DNA of 12,852 bases from the NCBI GenBank assembly GCA_030616505.1, contig JAUWXD010000001.1, positions 1-12,852 on the forward strand, read 5' to 3'. Source of the stretch: Hadesarchaea archaeon (GTDB lineage Archaea; Hadarchaeota; Hadarchaeia; Hadarchaeales; Hadarchaeaceae). A program made the translations under genes and the position numbers. This document shows, piece by piece, positions 6,046 through 12,852 of this stretch. How positions within the stretch are numbered: the stretch's first letter is position 1; the number at the start of each line of letters is the position of its first letter. The notes beneath the pieces were generated by a model. That model was not told the DNA's origin. It did no database searches and saw only the letters and a program-made list of their open reading frames with translations.

Positions 6046-7839
6046 ATGCGGGAGCGTGAGGTTAGGCAGCCTTTGATTGCCGTACTTGGACATGTCGACC
6101 ATGGAAAAACTTTGATGTTGGACGGCATTAGAGGCACTACAGTAACCGCACGCGAAGCTGGCGCGATAACTCAACATGTTGGGGCAAGTGAAATACCAGC
6201 AGAGACTATCAAGAAAATTTGCGGTGGGCTTCTCGAAAAGTTCAAAATAGAACTGACGCTTCCCGGCTTGCTTTTCATTGACACTCCAGGACATGAGGCT
6301 TTCACCAACCTGCGTCGGCGTGGAGGGGCTCTCGCAGACCTCGCGGCCCTTGTAGTGGACATCAACGAGGGATTCATGCCCCAGACGCTCGAGTCGCTGA
6401 CAATCCTGAAGACGTACAAAACTCCGTTCATGCTCGTCGCGAACAAGATAGACCTCATTCACGGCTGGCAGTCGGTTCCAGAAGCAAGTTTCTTGGATTC
6501 CTTCGCGAAACAGAACCCAAAAGTGCAGCAGGCGCTAGATGAGAAAATTTATGAACTGGTCGGCAAACTTCACGAGCTCGGATTCGAGGCAGAGCGCTTC
6601 GACCGCGTGAGCGATTTCCGCAAACAAGTCAGCATTGTTCCAGCGAGTGCCAAGACCAGGGAAGGTCTGCCTGAGGTCCTCACGGTGCTCGCTGGTCTCG
6701 CCCAGCGCTTTCTGGAACGTGAGCTGACGGTTGAGGTGACGGGCCCCGCGCGGGGAACGGTGCTTGAAGTGAAGGAGGAAGTCGGGCTCGGAAAGATGAT
6801 AGATGTTATAGTATACGATGGGACGCTTGGGAGGGGAGATTTGTTCGCGGTAGGAGGTCTAGACAAGGTGATAACCTCGAAGGTTCGCGCGCTTTTACGC
6901 CCCAAGCCTCTTGATGAGATTCGCGACCCTGAAAACAAATTTGATCCGGTAGATAGAGTCTACGCGGCGGCGGGAGTTAAAATTGCTGCTCCCAATCTTG
7001 AGGGTGTGGTAGCTGGAGCCCCACTGTTGGTGGTTCGGGATATCGGGGAGGCGGAGAAACTGTGGCAGGAGATGCAGCGGGAACTTGAGAGGGTCAGGAT
7101 TAGCGTAGACGTGAAAGGGGTCATTGTAAAGGGAGATGCTCTAGGCTCACTTGAGGCACTGGAAGGGCAGCTTCAGATCAAAAACATACCGATAAGACGT
7201 GCGGATGTCGGAGATGTTTCACGCCGAGATGTGGTAGACGCCGCGAGCGTTATGAATAGCGACCCCCTGCTCGGGGTGGTGTTGGCCTTTAACGCGAAGG
7301 TTCTGCCAGACGCTCGGGCGGAAGCCGAACGTGAAGGGGTACCTATTTTACGGGAAGAAATCATCTACCGACTGATAGAGCGGTACGAGGAGTGGGCAAA
7401 GCTAAAGCGGGAGGAAGTGAGGGCAAAGCGTTTAGAGGGCTACGTGAGGCCTGCTAAGTTCTCGCTTAAGCTTGGCTACGTGTTCAGAAGGAGTGATCCA
7501 GCTGTCGTTGGGGTGGATGTGCTCGGCGGTGTTCTCAGGTCGAAGGCGCCTCTCATGCGTAAGGACGGGAAGTCTGTTGGCACAGTTCGAGAGCTACAAA
7601 AGGAGAAAAAGTCAGTGTACGAGGCCAAACTTGGAGAGGAGCTTGCGGTTTCAATCGAGGGCCCGGTGGTCGGGCGTCACATCCAAGAGGGTGATGTTTT
7701 ATACACGGACATTCCTAGGGACCATGTGCTCGCCCTAAAGCGAGACCTGAGGGACTTACTCTCAGGGGATGAGCTCGCTGTACTGGACGAGATAATTGCA
7801 ATAAAACAACGTGAAGATTCGGCGTATGGGGTGATGTGA
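6046..7839 (+). CDS. infB: Translation initiation factor aIF5B (IF2-like GTPase)
   Basis: 597 residues from ATG 6046. The GTPase helps join the ribosomal subunits and position the initiator tRNA. G1 is GHVDHGKT (15-22), switch region AGAITQHVGA (38-47), G3 DTPGH (79-83), G4 NKID (133-136) and G5 PASAK in domain I. RGTVLEVKEEVGLG opens the beta-barrel domain II, a domain III and long linker follow, and the C-terminal barrel has KLGYVFRRSDPAVVGV and EGDVLYTDIP, as in archaeal aIF5B. There is no intein, although some archaeal aIF5B genes carry one. The residues after the P-loop are L-M-L-D instead of the usual T-L-L-D. TTG 6034 is an alternative start, but neither has a ribosome-binding site; ATG 6046 gives the normal short lead-in to RQPLIAVLGHVDHGK. 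The stop overlaps the rps6e ATG by one base. Confidence 0.95.
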   Translation: MREREVRQPLIAVLGHVDHGKTLMLDGIRGTTVTAREAGAITQHVGASEIPAETIKKICGGLLEKFKIELTLPGLLFIDTPGHEAFTNLRRRGGALADLAALVVDINEGFMPQTLESLTILKTYKTPFMLVANKIDLIHGWQSVPEASFLDSFAKQNPKVQQALDEKIYELVGKLHELGFEAERFDRVSDFRKQVSIVPASAKTREGLPEVLTVLAGLAQRFLERELTVEVTGPARGTVLEVKEEVGLGKMIDVIVYDGTLGRGDLFAVGGLDKVITSKVRALLRPKPLDEIRDPENKFDPVDRVYAAAGVKIAAPNLEGVVAGAPLLVVRDIGEAEKLWQEMQRELERVRISVDVKGVIVKGDALGSLEALEGQLQIKNIPIRRADVGDVSRRDVVDAASVMNSDPLLGVVLAFNAKVLPDARAEAEREGVPILREEIIYRLIERYEEWAKLKREEVRAKRLEGYVRPAKFSLKLGYVFRRSDPAVVGVDVLGGVLRSKAPLMRKDGKSVGTVRELQKEKKSVYEAKLGEELAVSIEGPVVGRHIQEGDVLYTDIPRDHVLALKRDLRDLLSGDELAVLDEIIAIKQREDSAYGVM

Positions 7840-8240
7840 TGTCATTCAAAGTGGTGGTAGCAGATCCGGAAACGGGCAAGAGCCACAAGCTCGAGGCGCG
7901 CGACCCAGATGCCCGCAAGCTGGTTGGACTCCGCATAAGGGATAAGTTCGGCGGGGAGGTAGTCGGGCTCCCAGGCTACGAGCTCGAGCTGACTGGGGGA
8001 TCTGATCGAGATGGATTTCCAATGCGCGCAGATATAACAGGATCCGGGCGAACGGGCGTCTTGTTGGCGGGTGGCACTGGTTTTTCGCCGAAGAAACGGG
8101 GAGAGCGCCGCCGTAAACATGTTCGCGGATCTAGGATTTCAGAGGAGATAGTGCAAGTGAACGCGAAGATAGTGAAGCGCGGGGAGAAATCTGTTGAGGA
8201 GATTTTGGCACCGAAAGAATCCAGCGAGAAAGCTGCTTAG
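7839..8240 (+). CDS. rps6e: Ribosomal protein S6e
   Basis: 133 residues, normal for archaeal S6e. Small-subunit protein of the archaeal/eukaryal set. The N-terminal FKVVVADPETGKSHKLE, the central GSDRDGFPMR, the GVLLAGGTGFSP run and the following basic KKRGERRRKHVRGSRISEEI match the family; the long regulatory C-terminal helix of the eukaryotic protein is absent, as expected. ATG 7839 shares one base with the infB stop (TGATG), and GGGGTGA just upstream (7829-7835) can serve as ribosome-binding site; in-frame GTG 7836 would only add one residue. Translation is probably coupled to infB. Confidence 0.95.
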   Translation: MSFKVVVADPETGKSHKLEARDPDARKLVGLRIRDKFGGEVVGLPGYELELTGGSDRDGFPMRADITGSGRTGVLLAGGTGFSPKKRGERRRKHVRGSRISEEIVQVNAKIVKRGEKSVEEILAPKESSEKAA

Positions 8241-8299
8241 TTGCAACAGCGAAAACCAACACCTTCATTCATCGATTCGACTGATGGAAAGCCTGAGCG

Positions 8300-8308
8300 T
8301 TTTATATC
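8300..8308 (+). promoter_or_regulatory. TATA box of the eif2g unit
   Basis: TTTTATATC is the clearest TATA box in the window. Transcription would begin near 8328-8331, leaving a leader of about 12-14 bases that contains the GAGGT ribosome-binding site (8330-8334) seven bases before ATG 8342. It also argues against the upstream in-frame TTG at 8324, which would precede the transcript start. Confidence 0.65.
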
Positions 8309-8341
8309 ATCTAAGTCGAAAACTTGAACGAGGTATTTAGA

Positions 8342-9556
8342 ATGTCACAAGCCGACGTCAACATAGGTCTCATTGGCCACATAGATCACGGCAAAACGAC
8401 GCTCACAGAGGCACTATCAGGCACTTGGACTGATGTGCATAGCGAGGAAATACGTCGAGGCATCACCATTCGTCTTGGATACGCTGACACGTCTTTCGTG
8501 CGTTGTAAAGAGTGCGACCGCCCCAGCACGAATAAAAAATGCCCGTACTGTGGAGCTGCAACTGAGTTCTTGCGCCGGGTTTCCTTCGTCGACGCTCCTG
8601 GCCACGAGATGCTGATGGCAACGATGATTTCTGGGGCCGCAATCATGGACGGTGCTGTGCTTGTGGTCGCTGCAAACGAACCATGTCCCCAACCGCAGAC
8701 AAAAGAGCACCTAATGGCTCTGGAGATAATCGGCGCGCATAATTTAGTTGTGGCGCAGAACAAAATCGAGCTGGTCTCGCGCGAAAAGGCTCTCGAGAAC
8801 TATAAACAGATAAAAGAGTTTCTAGCTGGCACCTTCGCGGAGAATGCTCCAATAGTCCCAATCTCGGCTATTCATCGAGCAAATATAGACAAGTTGATTC
8901 AGACGATTGAAGAGCACATTCCGACACCTAAGCGTGACCGTACAAAACCTCCGCGCATGTATGTCGCTCGCTCGTTTGATATCAATCGCCCAGGGACGAG
9001 GCCGGAAAAACTTAGGGGAGGAGTTTTGGGAGGTTCGTTGCTTCAAGGCAGGCTAAGTGTGGGTGATGACATAGAACTTCGTCCAGGAATAAGGGTGAGC
9101 CGGGAGGGTAAAACGACTTGGCAGCATTTGAACTCAAAAATAGTCAGCCTACACGCGATGGAAAGCTCGTTAAAGGAAGTAGTTCCGGGTGGATTGATTG
9201 GCGTGGGTACCCTACTTGACCCATCCATGACTAAGGGGGATTCACTCGTGGGCTCTGTTTTGGGAACGCTGGGGAACCTTCCAGAGGTGCGCGAGACACT
9301 GGAGCTTGAGATTCATCTGATGAATCGCGTCGTTGGACTCCAGAAAGAACTAGAGGTAAAACCTTTGGTGACTGGAGAACCCCTCATGCTCAACGTAGGG
9401 ACTACAATGACAGTGGGGGTTATCACAAGCGCCCGTGGGAACAAGGCCACTGTGAAGTTAAAGCTACCAGTGTGTGCTGAACGTGGTGTCCGAGTAGCGT
9501 TGAGCCGCCGAATCGCTGGTAGATGGCGCTTGATTGGGCACGCCATCATAGGCTGA
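8342..9556 (+). CDS. eif2g: Translation initiation factor aIF2, gamma subunit
   Basis: 404 residues, the usual size. Core GTPase of heterotrimeric aIF2, which carries methionyl initiator tRNA to the small subunit. G1 is GHIDHGKT (12-19), switch I spans [18 protein letters not shown] (32-49), the zinc knuckle is C55/C58 and C67/C70 (CKEC, CPYC), G3 is DAPGH (84-88) and G4 NKIE (140-143, the aIF2 gamma form of NKxD). The following beta-barrels include [10 protein letters not shown] and [11 protein letters not shown], typical of the family and distinguishing it from EF-1A and SelB. ATG 8342 is chosen over TTG 8324 on the promoter and ribosome-binding-site positions. The alpha and beta subunits are not in this window. 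PIN and pyrophosphatase genes follow within 12 bases each and are probably cotranscribed. Confidence 0.96.
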   Translation: MSQADVNIGLIGHIDHGKTTLTEALSGTWTDVHSEEIRRGITIRLGYADTSFVRCKECDRPSTNKKCPYCGAATEFLRRVSFVDAPGHEMLMATMISGAAIMDGAVLVVAANEPCPQPQTKEHLMALEIIGAHNLVVAQNKIELVSREKALENYKQIKEFLAGTFAENAPIVPISAIHRANIDKLIQTIEEHIPTPKRDRTKPPRMYVARSFDINRPGTRPEKLRGGVLGGSLLQGRLSVGDDIELRPGIRVSREGKTTWQHLNSKIVSLHAMESSLKEVVPGGLIGVGTLLDPSMTKGDSLVGSVLGTLGNLPEVRETLELEIHLMNRVVGLQKELEVKPLVTGEPLMLNVGTTMTVGVITSARGNKATVKLKLPVCAERGVRVALSRRIAGRWRLIGHAIIG

Positions 9557-9568
9557 TGAGGAATTCGT

Positions 9569-9949
9569 TTGCAGGTTATAGCGGATACCAGCTTCTTGAT
9601 GGTTCCGGGCATGTTTGGAGTCGACATTGTGAGTGAACTTGGGAGGTTGTTGGAGAGTAGTTGCGAGTTGGTGATTCCAAGTCCCGTAGTGCAGGAACTC
9701 GGGCAAATTTCGGAGCATGGCAAACCAAAAGAAAGAGCAGCCGCGAGACTTGGGCTGCTGTTAGTCAAGCGTGGGTCGGTCATCAAGGCGGAAGGGGAAG
9801 CTGATGAGTCCATAATAAGGCTCGCGACCCAAAAACGGCGCGCAGTCGGGACTACAGATGTAGCTCTAAAAAAGGAGCTCCGGCGTCAGGGCATTCCAGT
9901 AATTTATTTACGGCAAAAGTCTCATCTTGCAATAGACGGTCAAGTTTAG
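9569..9949 (+). CDS. PIN-domain nuclease of the archaeal Fcf1/Utp24-like family
   Basis: 126 residues from TTG 9569, with TGAGGAA (9557-9563) upstream as ribosome-binding site. The acidic residues of a PIN metal site are present: D6 (ADTSFLM), E43 (VVQEL), D79 (ADESI) and D97 (GTTDVALKK). The FGVDIVSEL run near the N-terminus and the C-terminal GIPVIYLRQKSHL resemble archaeal proteins annotated as Fcf1-like, whose eukaryotic relatives cut pre-rRNA. There is no adjacent antitoxin gene and the neighbours are core translation genes, so a VapC toxin role is unlikely. A role in rRNA processing is inference from family and context; the substrate is not known to me. It sits 12 bases after eif2g and 11 bases before hppA. 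Confidence 0.85.
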   Translation: MQVIADTSFLMVPGMFGVDIVSELGRLLESSCELVIPSPVVQELGQISEHGKPKERAAARLGLLLVKRGSVIKAEGEADESIIRLATQKRRAVGTTDVALKKELRRQGIPVIYLRQKSHLAIDGQV

Positions 9950-9960
9950 GGGGTTGTGAG

Positions 9961-11973
9961 ATGTTTGGGTTTGAACCTGTGATATTGGTCCCAATAGCGA
10001 GTGTGATGGCCCTCGCATTCGCGGGGTATCTGGCGTTTAGAATTTTAAGACAACCTGTTGGGACACCTCAAATGCGGGAGCTTTCGGACGTAATCCACCG
10101 CGGAGCCATGACGTTTCTCAACAAGGAGTATCGCGTGATGGTGGTCTACGCGGTCATCGTGGCATTGATTTTAGCGCTAGCCGTGAATTATCCAACTGCC
10201 ATAGCTTTCGTGGTCGGGGCATTTTTCTCGGCACTGGCTGGCAATATGGGAATGAGGATAGCTACAAAGTCGAACGCCCGAACAGCAGAAGCTGCTAGGA
10301 AAAGCATCGCCAAGGGGTTAAAGGTCGGTTTTTCAAGCGGCGCAGTTATGGGTATGTGCGTTGTTGGGTTTGGACTCCTAGGCGTGAGCATTTTCTATTT
10401 TCTGTTCGGAGATCCTGGGATAATTGTTGGCTTTGGTTTTGGCGCGAGCTCTATAGCCCTTTTTGCGAGAGTAGGCGGCGGCATCTACACAAAATCGGCA
10501 GACATGGGCGCAGACTTGGTTGGGAAGGTTGAAGCTAAAATTCCAGAGGATGACCCAAGAAATCCTGCCGTGATTGCGGACAATGTGGGCGACAACGTCG
10601 GAGATGTCGCTGGAATGGGGGCGGACCTTTTCGAGTCGTACGTGGGGTCGATTATAGCTGCAATGGTGATAGGTTTCGTCGGAGTGACTGTTGGAGGCGT
10701 CACGCTTAGCCAGACAGACGCAGTGGTACTTCCCATGTTGCTCGCCGCGACAGGGATATTCTGTTCGATTGTTGCGACATTTTTTGTGCGAACAGGTAAA
10801 GACAAGGGGATAAAACAGCTTCATGAAGCACTCAACAAAGGAATATTCGGCAGCGCAACTCTAATGATAATAGTATCGTTTTTCCTCATCTGGTTTTTTA
10901 CAGGCACAATTGAGATATTTTACGCTTTGTTAGCTGGACTTATCGCCGGGATTTTGATTGGCGTTTCAGCGGAGTATTACACAGAAAACAGATTTTCCCC
11001 TGTGAAATCTATTGCATTATCATCACAGACGGGCCCCGCGACAAATATCATCAGCGGTCTTTCTGTGGGGATGATCAGCACGTTAATTCCGATCATATCT
11101 CTATCTGTGGCGATTCTTGTGGCATATTACTTCGCAGCGCTCTACGGCATAGCGATTGCAGCGGTTGGCATGCTGAGCACGCTTGGGATAACGCTTGCTA
11201 CCGATACATATGGTCCCGTTGCAGACAACGCGGCTGGGATAGCTGAAATGTCGGGGATGGGGAAGACCACGAGAGTTCGCGCGGAGCGACTTGATGCAGT
11301 TGGGAATACCACTGCCGCGATAGGTAAAGGATTTGCGATTGGTTCGGCAACCCTTACAGCACTAGCGTTGTTTTTTGCATATACTCAAGCGGTGAACATT
11401 CAAACACTCAACATCCTGGATCCAAAAGTCATCGTTGGCATGCTTCTCGGCGGGATGTTACCATTTCTGTTCTGTGCGCTTACCATGCGTGCTGTGGGGA
11501 AGGGAGCATCTTTAATTGTTGGAGAGGTACGGCGTCAGTTCCGGACTATTCCAGGGTTGATGAAAGGAAAAGCTAAGCCAGATTACAACCGGTGCATAGA
11601 AATCAGCACCTCTTCTGCACTCAAAAACATGGTTGCTCCAGCTACATTGGCAATCCTTAGCCCAATCGTGGTTGGCATCGTACTAGGTGTGGAGTCGCTT
11701 GGAGGAATGCTGGCAGGTGCAATAGTCACGGGACTTTTGTTGGCGATAACTCTCGCGAACGCTGGCGGGGCTTTGGACAACGCAAAGAAATACATAGAGG
11801 AAGGACACTTGGGCGGAAAGGGAAGCCAGACGCACGCAGCCTCCGTGATAGGGGACACTGTGGGAGACCCATTCAAGGACACTTCAGGCCCATCTCTCAA
11901 CATATTAATCAAGCTGATGTCAATGGTTGCCCTCCTCTTCGTCCCACTCTTGTTAAAAGTCTGGGGCGGGTGA
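9961..11973 (+). CDS. hppA: Membrane-bound ion-pumping pyrophosphatase, K+-dependent, probably Na+-pumping
   Basis: 670 residues, typical for the family, with about 16 predicted membrane helices. Hydrolyses cytoplasmic pyrophosphate and pumps cations across the membrane. The substrate site is seen as DMGADLVGKVE (181-191), DDPRNPAVIADNVGDNVGD (197-215) and the C-terminal GDTVGDPFKDTSGP. Alanine 452 in GNTTAA (448-453) marks the K+-dependent class; K+-independent enzymes have lysine there. E225 in ADLFESYVGS occupies the gate position seen in Na+-pumping members, whereas plant H+ pumps have glutamate one turn later. Na+ pumping is therefore the better inference, but a dual Na+/H+ pump cannot be excluded. 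ATG 9961 follows GGGGG (9949-9953). The gene lies between the PIN gene and rpoE1, a slot that I recall often holding a soluble pyrophosphatase. Confidence 0.95.
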   Translation: MFGFEPVILVPIASVMALAFAGYLAFRILRQPVGTPQMRELSDVIHRGAMTFLNKEYRVMVVYAVIVALILALAVNYPTAIAFVVGAFFSALAGNMGMRIATKSNARTAEAARKSIAKGLKVGFSSGAVMGMCVVGFGLLGVSIFYFLFGDPGIIVGFGFGASSIALFARVGGGIYTKSADMGADLVGKVEAKIPEDDPRNPAVIADNVGDNVGDVAGMGADLFESYVGSIIAAMVIGFVGVTVGGVTLSQTDAVVLPMLLAATGIFCSIVATFFVRTGKDKGIKQLHEALNKGIFGSATLMIIVSFFLIWFFTGTIEIFYALLAGLIAGILIGVSAEYYTENRFSPVKSIALSSQTGPATNIISGLSVGMISTLIPIISLSVAILVAYYFAALYGIAIAAVGMLSTLGITLATDTYGPVADNAAGIAEMSGMGKTTRVRAERLDAVGNTTAAIGKGFAIGSATLTALALFFAYTQAVNIQTLNILDPKVIVGMLLGGMLPFLFCALTMRAVGKGASLIVGEVRRQFRTIPGLMKGKAKPDYNRCIEISTSSALKNMVAPATLAILSPIVVGIVLGVESLGGMLAGAIVTGLLLAITLANAGGALDNAKKYIEEGHLGGKGSQTHAASVIGDTVGDPFKDTSGPSLNILIKLMSMVALLFVPLLLKVWGG

Positions 11974-12012
11974 GCTAACCAAAATTCAAAAAATAGCCGC
12001 GATTATCCAGTG

Positions 12013-12020
12013 TTTATAAG
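12013..12020 (+). promoter_or_regulatory. TATA box of the rpoE1-spt4 unit
   Basis: TTTATAAG in the 142-base hppA-rpoE1 gap is a good TATA match and would start transcription near 12040, giving a leader of about 75 bases. A second, weaker match, TTTTAATG (12047-12054), would give a leader of about 40 bases. No T-rich terminator is seen after hppA, so read-through may add to expression. Confidence 0.55.
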
Positions 12021-12065
12021 GAGTTAGGGTAAATGAGACAAAGGTGTTTTAATGCTGTTGCGAAT

Positions 12066-12088
12066 AGGTTGTACATCATGCGTAACCT
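12066..12088 (+). other. Small stem-loop in the rpoE1 leader
   Basis: AGGTT (12066-12070) pairs with AACCT (12084-12088), extended by two G.U pairs, with a nine-base loop that contains an ATG (12078-12080). It lies between the promoter and the ribosome-binding site. It could be chance. Confidence 0.3.
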
Positions 12089-12115
12089 TCAAAGTAATAA
12101 AATTGAGGTGAAGCG

Positions 12116-12670
12116 ATGTATAAAATAGTGACCGTAGAGGATACCGTCCGAGTACCTCCAGACAGGTTCTCCGAGCCCACAAACGATGTCGTTCTCGATG
12201 TTATCCGTAAGAATTACGAGGGAATAACAGACAAAGATATTGGAACGATTTTAGCGATTACCGAACTCAAAGATGTCAAGGTAGGTAGGGTGATAATGGG
12301 CGATGGCGCTAGCTATCACGATGTGACGTTCGAAGCGCTCGTATACAAACCAGAGGTCAATGAGGTCGTGTTCGGTGAAGTAGTTGAGATAGTGGAGTTT
12401 GGAGGGTTCATTCGCCTGGGACCAATCGATGGTCTCGCGCACGTCTCTCAAGTGATGGACGATTTCGTTGGTTATGACAAGAAGAAGGGTACCCTATACG
12501 GGAAGGAATCGAAGCGTTTGCTCAAAGAGGGAGACAAGGTCAGGGCCCGCATAGTGAGCGTAAGCCTGAAGAGAGGCACGAAGGGTGGAAAGATAGGTTT
12601 GACAATGCGGCAACCATGGCTTGGTAAGTTTGAGTGGATTAAGGAGGCCCGCAAGGGGGCAAAGGCTTGA
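12116..12670 (+). CDS. rpoE1: RNA polymerase subunit Rpo7 (RpoE1, Rpb7-like)
   Basis: 184 residues, normal for the family. Forms the stalk of archaeal RNA polymerase with Rpo4 and contacts emerging RNA. The N-terminal Rpb7 domain is about 1-80, with the family run GRVIMGDGASYHDVTFEALVYKP; the S1/OB domain is about 82-165, with GEVVEIVEFGGFIRLGPIDGL in the first strands. ATG 12116 has GAGGTG (12105-12110) five bases upstream. A 142-base gap with TATA-like boxes precedes it, and the stop overlaps spt4 as TTGA (12667-12670). Pairing of rpoE1 with spt4 downstream of eif2g is a widespread archaeal arrangement. Confidence 0.96.
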   Translation: MYKIVTVEDTVRVPPDRFSEPTNDVVLDVIRKNYEGITDKDIGTILAITELKDVKVGRVIMGDGASYHDVTFEALVYKPEVNEVVFGEVVEIVEFGGFIRLGPIDGLAHVSQVMDDFVGYDKKKGTLYGKESKRLLKEGDKVRARIVSVSLKRGTKGGKIGLTMRQPWLGKFEWIKEARKGAKA

Positions 12671-12852
12671 CGGAAAAAGCATGTCGCAATTGTAACCTAG
12701 TCACAGAAGCAAATACTTGTCCAAACTGTGGTGGGGCATCCCTCTCTAATGACTGGACAGGTTATGTTGTGGTACTCGATTCTGATAACTCCGAAATCGC
12801 GAAACGTCTCAACATCACCAAACCCGGAAAATATGCGCTAAAAGTTAGGTAG
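12667..12852 (+). CDS. spt4: Transcription elongation factor Spt4 (RpoE2)
   Basis: 61 residues, complete: the TAG stop is the last codon of the window. Spt4 partners Spt5 on the RNA polymerase clamp and aids processive elongation. The zinc ligands are C6 and C9 (CRNC) and C18 and C21 (CPNC), followed by the family run SNDWTGYVVVLD and the final GKYALKVR. TTG 12667 overlaps the rpoE1 stop by four bases, and AAGGGGG (12653-12659) is seven bases upstream. Translation is probably coupled to rpoE1. The Spt5 gene is not in this window. Confidence 0.95.
   Translation: MTEKACRNCNLVTEANTCPNCGGASLSNDWTGYVVVLDSDNSEIAKRLNITKPGKYALKVR

Noticed and set aside
6010..6462. Minus-strand open frame of 150 codons opposite the infB start
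   Set aside because: It is opposite the conserved GTPase domain and resembles no known protein.
8241..8299. RNA gene or terminator between rps6e and the eif2g promoter
   Set aside because: I see no T-tract, stable stem or tRNA-like pattern; it appears to be plain upstream sequence.
9313..9813. Long open frame on the minus strand (166 codons)
   Set aside because: It is antisense to the end of eif2g and most of the PIN gene, both of which are well supported, and shows no family features.
9569..9949. VapC toxin of a toxin-antitoxin pair
   Set aside because: No small antitoxin gene is adjacent, the flanking genes are essential translation and energy genes, and the C-terminal sequence fits the Fcf1-like group.

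Overview
The window is a dense archaeal housekeeping region. All 14 recognisable protein genes lie on the + strand, gaps are short (the longest without a gene is 142 bases), and I see no mobile element, CRISPR array, tRNA or rRNA. The archaeal assignment rests on gene content: type 2 isopentenyl diphosphate isomerase, geranylgeranyl diphosphate synthase, archaeal RNase J, archaeal-type GluRS, ribosomal proteins L7Ae, S28e, L24e and S6e, initiation factors aIF5B and aIF2 gamma, and the RNA polymerase/elongation proteins Rpo7 (RpoE1) and Spt4 (RpoE2). The gene order recalls methanogenic Euryarchaeota and Bathyarchaeia-like lineages. I cannot narrow it further by eye.

Layout. Bases 1-2912 hold lipid and RNA-decay genes: the 3' part of fni, RNase J (4-base overlap with fni) and the prenyl synthase idsA. 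gltX (2987-4678) follows with its own probable promoter. A second unit (4791-5973) is rpl7ae, rps28e, rpl24e and ndk, tightly packed, with a TATA-like box upstream and a T-rich terminator at its end. A third is infB-rps6e (6046-8240), a fourth is eif2g, a PIN-domain nuclease and a membrane pyrophosphatase (8342-11973), and the last is rpoE1-spt4 (12116-12852). spt4 ends exactly at the window edge.

How the genes work together. The first block makes C20 prenyl diphosphate for archaeal lipids. Most of the rest builds and runs the ribosome and RNA polymerase. Prenyl transfer and tRNA charging both release pyrophosphate, and the membrane pyrophosphatase hydrolyses it while pumping ions. In many archaea, as I recall, a soluble pyrophosphatase sits in this slot between the PIN gene and rpoE1, so the membrane enzyme here looks like an in-place functional replacement.

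The most interesting signals are small. The L7Ae mRNA leader contains C-box-like and D-box-like sequences that can be drawn as a kink-turn covering the Shine-Dalgarno site of L7Ae itself, which is a kink-turn-binding protein. The membrane pyrophosphatase has residues pointing to a K+-dependent, probably Na+-pumping type. Five of the 14 visible starts are TTG, four with a strong Shine-Dalgarno site and two forming TTGA stop/start overlaps. Ndk is short at its C-terminus. infB appears to have almost no leader. I did not see an obviously new multi-gene system.
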